Shown here piece after piece: positions 1-10,100 of a stretch of DNA of 64,000 bases. Position 1 is the first letter of the stretch. The number at the start of each line of letters is the position of its first letter. Position numbers and translations under genes: made by a program. The stretch lies in the NCBI GenBank assembly GCA_928724745.1, contig CAKMXJ010000006.1:434001-498000 (forward strand), given 5' to 3'. The stretch comes from Anthracocystis setariae (lineage: Eukaryota > Basidiomycota > Ustilaginomycetes > Ustilaginales > Ustilaginaceae). The notes under the pieces are model-generated. The model had not been told where the DNA came from and made no database searches. It worked only from the letters and a program-made list of their open reading frames with translations.

Positions 1-2106
1 TTTGGTGGCTTTGACGGTGATATCGCCTGGGACAAAGGCAGCATCCCTCATATACCGATTGATGGGAGCGTAGTTATGTACAAGCCTGTACCGAGTCTTT
101 GCTGGTTCTGATGTCGAGCAGGTAAGAGATTCGGAAACCGGTGCTGGATCGGGCATGTGAGCGTCATGGGCTAAACCGGCTTTCTTGAGAGAGACATTGA
201 CCTGGCGCTGTAATTCCTCCAGCGAGATGTTTGCGTCGATCTCAGCTGAGGGCTTCGGAACAATCCTGGTTTCGGAGATCCAGCGCACTTTGTCCTCATC
301 GATCTTGACGAGGAAGCCATTTGCTATAAGATCTCGAACCTGGTTGTGTAAAAACTCCTTCTGCGGCGGAGACAACGGTTGGGTCTTGGAGCGGCGCACT
401 GTATCGGGAGGCTCTTCAATGAGAACAGGATCACAGATGACCACTTTGTTCTGCTTGCATTCAGATGCGTTTTCAGCGAAGGCTTGATGCTTCGCCTTCA
501 ACAGCGCACGCAGATGTTGACGCTCCGCAGCTGTGCCCACTGAACCGAATTGATCCTCTAGCAACTGAGCTATGCGCTGTGCTCTTTCTTCGGAGAGGTC
601 ATCCTCCTTCCCGCTTACCCGATATGGAGCAAACCTAGCTTGAACCCTTTTCCGCTCTTCCGCGTACTCAAGATCAACACATTCGATGGGCAGTAGAGTT
701 TGCAGCTTGGAAAGCTCTGCCTCATCGTATGGTTCCTTGAATTTGACTTGCCGAGACTGAGTACCTTGGAAATTGTCATAGGGCCATGACAAAGACTGAT
801 CGACTTCGTCTTCATCGTTTTCGGATTCTTGAGCTTCAGTAGCTATGGCCGTCACAGGCATTTCCCTCATGCTTTGTTCGAGCTCAAGCATTGGAAGCGG
901 TAGTTGAGCCATTGAGAGAAGTCGAGCAGCATCCAACGGTGTTGCAGGTGTTGCTTCAGGGTGTTGTTGTCCATTGCGGCTGACGATCTTAGTCCAATGT
1001 CGAACGATGCCCTGAGAGCCGGGAATTGGGAGGAATAGAACGTCCATTTCGTAAAAGTGAAGAGCGCATGTCTGCGTTTTCCAAGGTTTACCGAGGATCA
1101 TCTGAGAGGGGCTCTCAGGTAATACCTCGAACTCGTACTCTCGAAGCGCTGTCCATTCACCGTTTGCGTCGCACAGGGAAATAGAGAGATTAACTCGACC
1201 GTCCGTTTGTACCCTGATACCATTGGCCATTCGGACTATGATGTCAGTAGGAGTCGGCGTTAGGTCCAACTCCTGAACGAGAGATCGAGAAACGACGTTG
1301 ACCAAAGCTCCATCATCAACCACGGCCTCAGCCTTGACCATGGTAGTAATGGGCGTTTCGCCTTCATCGATGATATGTTCAATTTGAGTTGGAATGACGA
1401 AGAACAGATGTTTATTGTTGGTTGCTCGGCGTTGCAGAGAGCGGAGATCAACCTTTACTGTTTTGCGTCGTGCACGTTGAATTGCTACCGGAGGTGGCGG
1501 AGATGGCGTGCGAATTGATGGTGATGGAGAGGGTCGTCGACCAGCTTGGGATACCAGTCGAAATCGCAGCTGTTGAAGCTCATGATCGCACTGACGATCA
1601 CCGGCGAATTGATAACCGGGAATGTCGGGCTGCATAACGGGAATGGGGTATGGAATGGAGACACTGACGTCTGCGATGGGCGCGGTGCTCTCTGCCCGGG
1701 TGGTTACCTCGAGCACGCTGTCGGAAGATTGGTTAGAGACAGAAGAATCGTCCATAATGTCCGTGCATTTGGCTTGCTTAGTAGCTCGCAATGTTGGCGT
1801 TAACGATACTGAGGAGACTGACTGAAAAGACTGCGTTTGCGAAGTTTGCGAAGGCGAAACCGGAGGAACACGCTGAAGCAGAACTTGACGAGACGGAACT
1901 TGAGAAGAGAAACCTTTTTTTCTCGACACAGGAGCAAGGGCTTCTTGTGGCGGTAGTGGGAATGGCGATCGAGACCACGCAGGCTGGTCATTGGAAACAC
2001 TCGGACTCGTAGTATAGACAGTGTTGACATTGATGTACCGACCCTGATTGGTGGAGCCGGCCCTCGAGATCGGGTCAAAACTACTCGCGGGCCTTACTGG
2101 TTTCCC
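1..2106 (-). CDS. pol: Gypsy-type retrotransposon Pol polyprotein, partial (runs off left edge)
   Basis: The minus strand is open from the gag/pol overlap to base 1; I translated most of it in this frame without meeting a stop. After a linker rich in Ser/Pro/Gln comes a retropepsin-like aspartic protease. Its active-site segment reads VVDDGALVNVV (about 1281-1326) and its C-terminal flap-type segment reads MILGKPW (about 1080-1100). The last ~400 bases encode the N-terminal part of a reverse transcriptase, with RWISETRIVPKP and then YRLVHNYAPINRYMRD at the window edge. Protease followed directly by RT is the Ty3/gypsy order; copia would have integrase in between. The catalytic triplet is DDG rather than the common DTG/DSG. 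There is no ATG of its own: the frame is -1 relative to gag, so it is probably made as a Gag-Pol fusion by frameshifting. RT core, RNase H and integrase lie outside the window. Confidence 0.85.
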
Positions 2107-3455
2107 CGACCCCGAGTAGCAGCACCGTAAGAACGTCGATAGTGTTGTTCAGCCTGATCAACAGCTGGCCTACCGGATGAGGCGCATTCTCCATAGTTGT
2201 GGCCTCGGAGTCCACAGCGATGACATTCTCCCGATCCTGCAGGCATTGTACCTGGCTTGAGGGGATAGGGCTCATCGGCTGCAGGTTGCAGGGTAGTCCG
2301 GGGATGACGGGCTGCGTAATCACGCTTTGCCGCTTCGTACTGAGCCCGACCTTCCGGAGTATCTGGAAAGGTCATTTGCTGAATCTCCTGAAAGCGTTGT
2401 TGCTCGCGTGGAGGGCTAGGCGGTAGATACTGACGTTGAGATGTAGGCAAAGGAGCGAACTGGCCTTGATTCATAGGTGGTGACGGCGGTAACTGCAACT
2501 GCATCTGCGCAGGGAAAGTTTTGCGCATCTCTGAGAGCTCGTTCTGGATCTCCTTGCGAAGTTCCTTCTTGAGCTCATTTTCTCGTTGTTGCTGAGTGCG
2601 AAGTTGCTTGGCCAGCTCCCTCTTTTGATCGAATTCAGAGAGCACCCGTTCATAGGTCAAACGAGGAACCCTTCGACAAGAGTTGACAAAATCGACCACA
2701 GTAGCCTTTTCCCTAGGGATATCGATGATTGATTGCAGCTCGGGTGGCAACGACGACCAGGCTAGATAAGCCAAAGGGCCAGGCTGTTGGTAATCCGTTG
2801 GAATCTGTGACGATAACTCGAGTAGCTTCGTTAACCATTCACCCCATACCTTGGAATCGCGAATCAAGTCCAATGAAGGATTTAGGTGTGCTTGGAAGTT
2901 CTCGAGGGCGGCCTGGTTGGATGTTCCTAAGCCGGCCTCAGGCTCGAAGTTCTTGAGAAACGCTTCTTGAAGCCGATCCCAAGATGCTTTGATGTCATCA
3001 TCGAGTGAGTTAAACCATCCTTTAGCCATACCGCGCATCCGGGTCTTGAAAACCCTACAAGCTGCAGCATCGTTATCGATCCATCCCATTTCGATGAGAT
3101 ACTTCTCATAGTCAGCGAGGAAGTCCTCAGCGCTAGGACCGGTTGGCGATGCCGAGAAAAAGCCGATATCGGGCATACTGGAAGATGGCAAACGGACTGA
3201 TGGTCGCTGTGTAGTTTCGATGATGCCCACTAAAGATGGACCAGTCTGCTCGGTTAAAGGCTTCTCGAGTGTGGGTGGAGAGAGAGAGAGAGGCGAGAGC
3301 TCGATAGGAGGCAGCGTAGTGGCGGAAGGCGAGGAGAACGGTGATGACGAAGCCTTCGGCTCTGTTAACTCTGTCGGTTTGGTAAAAGAAACCGATTGCC
3401 TGATGGCTTCTTGGACTCGTAGGCGCTCCGATCGTCGTCGTTCGGGTTCACTCAT
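2094..3455 (-). CDS. gag: Gypsy-type retrotransposon Gag with CCHC zinc knuckle
   Basis: A 453-residue ORF beginning at the ATG at 3455 (MSEPERRRSERLRVQ). The open frame extends slightly further upstream but has no ATG there. The N-terminal ~90 residues are Ser/Pro/Thr-rich. A retrotransposon capsid-type segment follows (FLADYEKYLIEMGWIDND, then GWFNSLDDDI and FLKNFEPEAG). A Gln/Glu-rich helical stretch comes next, and near the C-terminus there is one zinc knuckle, CHRCGLRGHNYGEC. This is the structural protein expected to form the virus-like particle and bind the RNA. The stop TAA (2094-2096) lies two codons after a slippery heptamer that would move ribosomes into pol. No internal stop is seen, so gag looks intact. 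Confidence 0.9.
   Translation of the reverse strand: MSEPERRRSERLRVQEAIRQSVSFTKPTELTEPKASSSPFSSPSATTLPPIELSPLSLSPPTLEKPLTEQTGPSLVGIIETTQRPSVRLPSSSMPDIGFFSASPTGPSAEDFLADYEKYLIEMGWIDNDAAACRVFKTRMRGMAKGWFNSLDDDIKASWDRLQEAFLKNFEPEAGLGTSNQAALENFQAHLNPSLDLIRDSKVWGEWLTKLLELSSQIPTDYQQPGPLAYLAWSSLPPELQSIIDIPREKATVVDFVNSCRRVPRLTYERVLSEFDQKRELAKQLRTQQQRENELKKELRKEIQNELSEMRKTFPAQMQLQLPPSPPMNQGQFAPLPTSQRQYLPPSPPREQQRFQEIQQMTFPDTPEGRAQYEAAKRDYAARHPRTTLQPAADEPYPLKPGTMPAGSGECHRCGLRGHNYGECASSGRPAVDQAEQHYRRSYGAATRGRGNQ
2100..2106 (-). promoter_or_regulatory. -1 ribosomal frameshift slippery site (G_GGA_AAC) between gag and pol
   Basis: On the minus strand the last gag codons read CGG GGA AAC CAG TAA. The heptamer GGGAAAC fits the X_XXY_YYZ rule in the gag frame exactly. 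Slipping back one base gives GGG AAA CCA GTA and enters the open pol frame, which first becomes free of stops only about 45 bases upstream (after a TGA at about 2149-2151). The overlap is therefore just long enough for one frameshift. A downstream stimulatory RNA structure was not modelled. Confidence 0.75.
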
Positions 3456-3699
3456 GCGTGAGTAAACAGCAAACAACCACAATGGTCAACAGAACAGAGG
3501 TAGGCGTAGGTTTTATCGATTGTAGTCGCAATAGAAAAGAGATCGTCAAGCTGAAAGCTAAGACCAGAATCTTTGTAAGCAAAGGAGGAGAGAAAAGACC
3601 CGACTTGAAAGCAGAGAAGCCCCAAAAAAGCTGAGTTCGCGATTGAAAAAGCTGAGATTTGAGCGCGATAAGACAAGTTGGGGAAAACGCGGTTTACGG

Positions 3700-3726
3700 C
3701 ACCAACGTTTCCGGGTTGGCCCCCCA
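3700..3726 (-). other. Candidate primer binding site of the LTR retrotransposon
   Basis: Reading the minus strand, the LTR ends ..TTTGACA at 3728; one G follows, then TGGGGGGCCAACCCGG begins at 3726. A TGG immediately after the LTR is what a PBS pairing to a tRNA 3' CCA end should show. I could not match the acceptor sequence to a particular tRNA, so the primer identity is open. Confidence 0.5.
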
Positions 3727-3861
3727 CTGTCAAAGTAAGAAAAGCAAAAGCTGGGAAAGCGTTGACAAGACAAGCAAAGGCTAACAACAGATAGAACAAG
3801 CTTGGAATAGGAATAGAATGATTGTAATTGAGAGAGAAAAGGCGGTCGCAAAAAGTGAGGT

Positions 3862-3869
3862 TTTATAAG
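3862..3869 (-). promoter_or_regulatory. TATA box of the retrotransposon LTR
   Basis: The plus strand reads TTTTATAA, that is TTATAAAA on the element's coding strand. It lies inside the LTR between the duplicated U3 blocks and the presumed R/U5 part, at the right place to drive gag-pol transcription. Confidence 0.5.
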
Positions 3870-3925
3870 GAACTTAGACGGCCGGATAAGCCGAAAAAAA
3901 TTGGAAAGGTCAGCTGACCGGCCGC

Positions 3926-4045
3926 TGGCTAAGCCTCGGAACGGAAAAATTGGCTAAGCCTCGGAACGGAAAAAAGTCAGAAGCAAGCTACAGGCCGAAA
4001 CCCGAAGCTAGCTGTGACCGCCGAAACCCGAAGCTAGCTGTTACC
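3926..4045. repeat. Two short tandem duplications (25 bp x2 and 26 bp x2) in the LTR U3
   Basis: A 25-bp unit beginning TGGCTAAGCCTCGGAACGG is repeated head to tail at 3926-3950 and 3951-3975. A 26-bp unit beginning GCCGAAACCCGAAGCTAGCT is repeated at 3994-4019 and 4020-4045 with one difference. Such direct repeats are common as enhancer units in LTR U3 regions. Here they also happen to be open in the frame of the neighbouring Myb-like ORF. Confidence 0.85.
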
Positions 4046-4055
4046 TCCGTTGACA

Positions 4056-5044
4056 GCGGTGGTTCTCACTTCAGTCAGGAGGAGGAGGAGACGTTGATTA
4101 GAGCGATGGACAATCACAACCCGAAGAAATACAAGAGTAACAATCAACAAGGCAGTGCGTGGAAGCTGGTAGTTAGCGAGTTCAATAGGAAGAACGCCGA
4201 GATGGGACTACCACCTAGGAAGGCCGAGGGACTGAAGGATAAGTGGCTCCAGATCAGCGAGGCCTACAGGACGAAAGGCCGATTGTCGAGAGGAGCGTCT
4301 GGTGTTGTCGAGGCGCCGCAAACCGACTTCGAGCGCATGATAGAAGGCGTATTGGAGGCCGAAGCAGGTCATGCCGCTGCTACTACAGGAAGACAAGGAG
4401 CTCTGGACCATCGAGCAATGTGCTCGACGATCGCCGGCACTGCAGCATCGCGGTCGATGTCCTCGATGTCTCAACGGGCGCACGAGTCCTCGACGCCATC
4501 ACAGACAGCCGACTCAGATGCCGATATTGTGCTTGATGCAATCACACACTCTCTCTCTCGCAAGCGGAAAGGACCTCTGGCTGACAGTACAATCGATGCA
4601 ATGCTCGCTCAAGACGCCGCTAATCGACGAGCAGACGAAGAACACCAGGCAAAGAAGCTGGCATTGGAAGAGAAGCGCCTGCAGGCCGACAAGGAACACC
4701 ACGCCAACATGGTCAGCCTCGGTACCGCCCTCGTCAACACCATGACCTCCGACGTCAAAGGTCTCGAGCGACGCTTCGACAAGAACGAGGAACGCTTCGA
4801 TCGCGTCGAAGCCGCCCTCTCATCACTCGAACGTATGCTCACTCGGCTTGTATCTCCCGACATATCCATGCAACGTTCGTTTCCACCGGCTCGGGTTCCT
4901 CAAGAGCCTTCAACACCACGATCCAATGCCTCGGAGGCTTCTATCACCCCACGCGCGTCACCATCGAAACTACCACGTGCCTCTGCTTCTCCTCGACGTA
5001 GCGAGCGAGAACGATCAGTTCCCACACGATTCCAGGCTGGCTAG
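4056..5044 (+). pseudogene. PIF/Harbinger ORF1: Myb/SANT-like DNA-binding protein, 5' part missing
   Basis: The reading frame is open from about 3890 to the stop at 5044. A Myb/SANT-like segment opens with FSQEEEETLIRAMDNHNP and continues through WKLVVSEFNRK and LKDKWLQISEAY. After a low-complexity middle there is a charged coiled coil (about 4615-4850, EEHQAKKLALEEKRLQADKE). The tail is Ser/Pro/Arg-rich. This is the accessory protein that Harbinger transposons carry beside the nuclease; in characterised elements it binds the termini and helps the transposase. The only in-frame ATG (4106) lies inside the SANT segment, and upstream codons fall within the LTR. I infer the 5' end was cut off by the retroelement insertion. 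An alternative is an upstream exon I could not find. It faces the transposase, with stops 30 bp apart. Confidence 0.65.
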
Positions 5045-5074
5045 CTAGTTCTTTGTATATATTCGTCATTGCAA

Positions 5075-6229
5075 TCAAGGTGCTCTATGTACATGAGAAG
5101 TCTCACCGTGTTTGTCGTGATCATCGAGAATGTCGGACCCCTGTCGTTCCTGAACAACTGTGTTTGCCACCGATGCCGGCGAGAAGTACTCCTCCAGACG
5201 TGGTGGCCGGCATCGCATGCTATCTCCTATCTGATTGCCACCGTAATAACAAGTTCTAGCGTTCCTGAGCAGTGTACCGACGAGGAAGTCCCTCCCACAT
5301 GGTGTTAGTCCAGTCCGTTGGTACTGCTTGTCCCTGAATCGAGGCCACTGCATCGACACCATCCCAATACCCCACTCGACGATGATCCTGTACTTACTCA
5401 TTATGTGATTGGTTAGCATTTCGTTCCTGGTGATGAAGTTTCCTTTGAACGGTGAGATGATGGCAGACGAGTTGCCATATGCTTGGTCGCCGTACAGATA
5501 ACGCGGGGTACCATCCTCGCCACGTGCGTTCCTGACTGCCCATTGAACAAGCTTCTCCTCTGAGACCACATGGCCATCTCCTCGGCGACCGGGGTATGGT
5601 GGCGATATGAACAGAAGACCGTCCGGTGTGGCAATGAACTGGTATTTGAGAGCATGCACACGCTTGTGACCATTGTATGAGTCTTCTTGATCAACGATTG
5701 GCATTGCAATTGGACGGACGGTACCATCTACAGCTCCCCAGAACCTTGGCATGCGCGTCTTCCGCTCGATGGCGTTGGCGTAGACGTCGAGGCGCTCGGG
5801 TCGGAGGAGGGAGTGACGGTCGCTGGTAGCATCGAGGTGTCGACCCCACATCTTGTATATGGTGTCGCTCACCACGTGGATGATCCGGCTGCAGCGGCTG
5901 TGCGACCATCCAAACTGCCCCTCGAGCGCTCGAAGTCGAGACCCCCGAAGCCACGCCAACAGCATCAATAGAGCGGTCTTGCTATCGATCACATCCTTGA
6001 CGGCAGTCCTCACTGGTTCAGGCAGCAGCAGCACAGCATGTATTGCTTCGAATTCATCTATTGCGAGCCCAAACATTGACTTGAAGTGTTCATCGTCTAG
6101 TATTGCTGCAATGGAATGATAGTGCTGAGGGCGAAGAGATGTTGCTGGCCTCCGTGTGAGAATAGAGACTGCCGCAAGTATGCGAATCCGGCGTCGGCGA
6201 GCGCGAGCGGTGATGGATTCGGACTGCAT
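5075..6229 (-). CDS. PIF/Harbinger (HARBI1-like) DDE transposase
   Basis: A 384-residue ORF with an ATG at 6229 and no internal stop. It has the DDE-4 superfamily hallmarks. The first aspartate is in FWGAVDGTVRP (D168). The second is in YLYGDQAYG (D248). The glutamate is in RIIVEWGIGM (E285). Between them is the typical segment QEDSYNGHKRVHALKYQ. A helix-turn-helix-like region precedes the catalytic core (around residues 85-125, ending GWSHSRCSRIIHVV). The length is close to that of other Harbinger nucleases. All three catalytic residues are kept, so the protein could be active. The convergent arrangement with a Myb-like ORF is typical of this superfamily. Terminal inverted repeats and the usual 3-bp TWA target duplication were not found; the left end may lie beyond the retroelement. 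Confidence 0.85.
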   Translation of the reverse strand: MQSESITARARRRRIRILAAVSILTRRPATSLRPQHYHSIAAILDDEHFKSMFGLAIDEFEAIHAVLLLPEPVRTAVKDVIDSKTALLMLLAWLRGSRLRALEGQFGWSHSRCSRIIHVVSDTIYKMWGRHLDATSDRHSLLRPERLDVYANAIERKTRMPRFWGAVDGTVRPIAMPIVDQEDSYNGHKRVHALKYQFIATPDGLLFISPPYPGRRGDGHVVSEEKLVQWAVRNARGEDGTPRYLYGDQAYGNSSAIISPFKGNFITRNEMLTNHIMSKYRIIVEWGIGMVSMQWPRFRDKQYQRTGLTPCGRDFLVGTLLRNARTCYYGGNQIGDSMRCRPPRLEEYFSPASVANTVVQERQGSDILDDHDKHGETSHVHRAP

Positions 6230-7158
6230 GATCGCGTCGAGAACGTCCGTCGGGTAATGGAAGGCGGGGTGATAAGGTTACCGAGGCAATATAAAGTGAG
6301 CGAGATGATGGGAGTAGTACTCACACCGCAGGCGAATGGCGATGAGGAGCTCATTAACACAGTATCAACTCTTTGAATTCTCGGATCCGCTAAGTACAGG
6401 CCTTCACCTCCTACACACGTCGTAGGGGTGCTCGGGAACAGGAACATCCACCCCGGAGACGGAGTACAAATCGTCGTGGAGGTGGTCCTACATGCACGAT
6501 CGCGGCGGAGCATGAAAAATAACTCGCTTATTCCTCCTCGACCACCCGTACAGGATGTCACCAAAACCTCTCTAATGCACCAATAATGTTACACGTACAC
6601 ACACACTCGCTGCCATACGATAACAAGATGATGGTATTCCAACAAGCGTCAACGACCATGTCAGTCTAACTACAGACCAGCTGCGCATAACTACATGCGT
6701 CTACACATGCCTAAGGCATGTCAATGAGGCTTCGCGCCAGAGTTTACGCATCGGCGTAACAACCAACCCCACGGCTTGGTCTCTAGCCAACGGTTATTGC
6801 CACAGCTGGTCGCTAGTCTGAGTAGTGCAGTTCCGCCTCAAACTGCTTCTTGTCTCTACCAGGCGTTCCAGCGAGGCTCGAAAGAATCATCGATCGACCC
6901 CCAAACATCTGCCACCCAACAAATCATACTCAAATCCCCTTTGATCTGCCATTCTTCAACTCACAACAACAGTCGCAACACGACAGACATACTGGAGAAA
7001 ACGAATATAGATTGTCCAAACTTCGAACCAACACGAAAGCGAGCGTATAGTATCTTACGTGCTGTGTATATTAACAAAGAAAAGTCCGCATCTTTTCGGG
7101 AGGCGGGGTGGGGGAGTGATGGTGAGGGGGAGGGGATGATGGGAGAGGATCGCCCTCT
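6230..7158. other. Non-coding right flank of the Harbinger element
   Basis: No convincing gene. The stretch may contain the transposase promoter and the right transposon terminus. It includes a ~95-bp sequence (6669-6763) related to one at 19.2 kb. The last ~350 bases probably belong to the 3' untranslated region of the acyltransferase-glycosyltransferase gene that ends at 7159. Confidence 0.5.
6669..6763. repeat. Dispersed repeat, copy A
   Basis: It shares five colinear blocks with 19159-19277: TAC-n-GACCAGC-n-GCGC, TACATGC-n-TC, AGGCATGT-n-AAT, CGCGC, and finally 15 identical bases CGCATCGGCGTAACA. It ends in a near-palindrome, TTACGC-ATCG-GCGTAA. Its position beside the Harbinger element makes it a candidate transposon end or small non-autonomous element. 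Confidence 0.6.
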
Positions 7159-10100
7159 CTACTTCTTAATGACCTGGAAGCCAACTTCGCCATCCTCGGT
7201 GCTCATGGCATAGATAACCGCGCAACCCTCGACAAACGCCATGATGGGTTGCAAGATCAACAACGCAACCGCGTGCACCGGGATCTTCCACATCTGCTTC
7301 CACTTGTACCCATAGTCAATCTCGCTAAAGAAGAGACCCGAGTAGTAGAGCCAGTAGAAGTTACCAAAGCAGAAGCACGAGATGATGTACAACCACCTCG
7401 GCGTGGGACCGGACCACGTGAGCAGCAGCGAAAACGGAATGTTGATGAGCGTCGCCACCAGGCAGAAAATACCGGCGGTCCAAAGCTTGATGGCAATCTG
7501 AGGCAGGAAGAACAGACCGTCGATACCACGGATACCCATGTACCATCGGCGACGTTGCTTGATGAAATCGAGCCATCCTTCGGGCGACTGCTCTCGGACC
7601 ACACCGTGAATCCTACCGAGCGTAAAACCTTTCGACCACGCCGCCTGGGAAAACTCAAAGTCCTCGGCAAGCGATCCAAAGTCCCATGTCACCTTGTTCT
7701 CGACATCTCCATTGATCATCAGGAAACTGCCGTGCACACCAAACACGGGCCTCTTGATCAAGTTACCCTGCAGCGAGAACCTGGCCAGCTCGTCACCAAC
7801 ACGGATGCAATCGGCAACGGCAAAGAACCAGTTCTTCCAGTACGTCTCCCTCTTACCATTGTAAATGATGATACCCTGTCCAATGTGCGCATCGTTGTAC
7901 CTGATAAAGTCGAAGCATCCACGCAGCGACTCGGCATCCATGGTCGACTCCTCGTCCATGTGCAACACCCAGTCGTAAGGAGTCAGGTTCATCGAAGTAC
8001 GGAAGTAATCCAGAGCCTTGGCCTTGTGCTTGGCCTTGCCGAGCGGCGACTTGTACGACTTGGGCGTGACAACGTTGTCCAGATCGGGGTAGTAGTACGG
8101 CTCGTCGGTGAGTACAATCGCCCTGACTGCCGGGTGGTACTTTTCCAGCTTCTTGAGGTGCAAGTGCGCACGGCGAGTCGTCTCGGGGTTCGATCCACGC
8201 GTCACGGAAACAATGAAAAGCCTGTGAATGTGCTCGCGCACAACGGGCTTCTTCTTGAGCTCCTCGGTGGTCCTCGTGATATCGGGCGTGGCAAATCCAA
8301 GCGTCGTGATGACACAGTAGGGAAGAGCCAAGGCCCACATCAGACGCCACACGGTCGAAAATTGGGCAAATCCATTCAGGATGTAGTTGGCCCAAGGGTT
8401 GAACCACATCCAAACGAATCCAAGACCCAGGATGATAAGCACCTGGACGGGCGCCATGAACGACAGCATCCTGAGCATCCACCTGGTCCTGACGGCCTGC
8501 TCGTCATCCGAGATATCGGCATCGAATAGCGTAGTGTGCATGTCCGACATCTGCAGGCCCACCTCCATCGGATGCGAAGGCGGTGCAGGAGCCTTCACCA
8601 GCGTCCTCCAGTGGAACAACACGTAGAAGAAGCGCTTCGTCTGCGCCCACTTGGTCCTAAACCAGCCAGGAATCGCCATGGCAATGGCGGGAGGTCCAAA
8701 CACAACCCCCTTGGCGGTGTTGACCACCATGGTCTTGGCCAGCGTCCACGTGTCATCGCGAATCAACCTGGCAGCAAACCAGTCCGAAAACATCATGGCC
8801 CACTTGTCCAGCGTGTGCGAAATGATCCAAGCGACAACGTAAGCCGAGAAGAATGTGATCGCCCAGGTGGCCCACATGTTGCTCCAGAACGAGTAGCCAC
8901 GGTCACGGAAGTAGATGACCAGGTAAGGCATGATACCGTAAATGAGCGACATCTGGCATACGTAGAAACCAAGCGCAACACGGCCAAGAGCCTTGAACAT
9001 AAAGTTACCGATCACCCACTGGAGCACCACACTCATCTCGAGCCAAAAGTAGAGCACGCTCGCCAGAACCAGATAGCTTGGCATCCTACCGGCCGTGAAG
9101 ATGGTGATGTTGTAACCCAGCGTACCGTCACGGTTGGTGATGGGCGCCAGACCCTTGTCGATTCCGACGGGGATCGGGTTGTAGCAGAAGCATGCGGCGA
9201 AAAACGCGACCATGAGCACCTCGGTTGTAAGGTAGGCGATACGAGATTTGTGGTTAAACTTCTTGATGTAACCAGATGCCTTGAGATCCGCGGCGATGGC
9301 ACCAATCGTGAACGGAATGTTCTGGTTGTACGTGTAGCCCTGGAAAATCAGAAGCAGCAGGTACAGCACAAACCTTCGGCTGGGCCTCAGAAACATGGTG
9401 ATGAACAGCGTCATGAGCACCGAAAGCATGCCCCAAAGCTGGGGCACAATCGACCAAAGCATCGACGTGTCGAGCAGCTGCTGCAGATAGTCTCGGTTGG
9501 TAGCTAGACGCAGCAGACCCACCAAGATGTCTCCGAGACTGGTAGAAATCGCCCAGTCCGAAGGGTAAGGCGACGGGTTTACGTAGTTGACGTTACACCA
9601 CTGCGGATAACCAAGGTTGCCCGACTGCAGCCAACCTTCAGCAAGCACCGTCTGGTCAAAAGCGTGCGTTCCACACTCGACCTTCTGGATAATCAGCCAG
9701 ACGCCAGCGACAATCATCAGACGCAGAGTACGACGGATCATAGCCTCCGAAATCAACGTGAAGCGAATTGTGCGTCCCAGCGATCGGTTCTTGAAGTACG
9801 AAGTAGCGTTGAGTCGACCAGAGAGAATGTAGAACAAAACCAAGCCAATGGGACTTCTAAGAAGACCGACAGGCGTACCGTTCTGGATGGTGCCCGGATG
9901 CGTCTGTACGAACGTGTTGTCGATGAAATGGCCGTTGAACACCAAAATCATGGCAATACCACGAAGACCATCAGCATAGTCGAGGTAACCAGCACCGCCC
10001 TTCTTGGACGACGGCACAGGCGCCGGGGGCTTCACCTCTTCGGCGACCACTCCACTGCCAATGGCACCCGCCGATTCCTTGGCGGCGCTGAATTCAGCCA

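Larger units (their letters stand above)
3728..4055 (-). repeat. 5' LTR of the gypsy-type element (328 bp, boundaries inferred)
   Basis: On the plus strand the block starts TGTCAA (3728) and ends TTGACA (4050-4055), so it has 6-bp inverted ends of the TG...CA type. In the element's own direction (minus) the parts fall in the expected order. A U3-like region at 3870-4055 carries two short tandem duplications. A TATA box, TTATAAAA, lies at about 3862-3869. A U5-like stretch ends at 3728 next to the PBS-like sequence. The 3' LTR is outside the window, so the boundary at 4055 could not be confirmed by comparing two LTR copies. Confidence 0.6.

Noticed and set aside
8536..9507. Long ORF (323 codons) on the plus strand opposite the acyltransferase-glycosyltransferase gene
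   Set aside because: It is the mirror of biased codon use in the real gene; composition is Arg/His/Gln-rich and without motifs.
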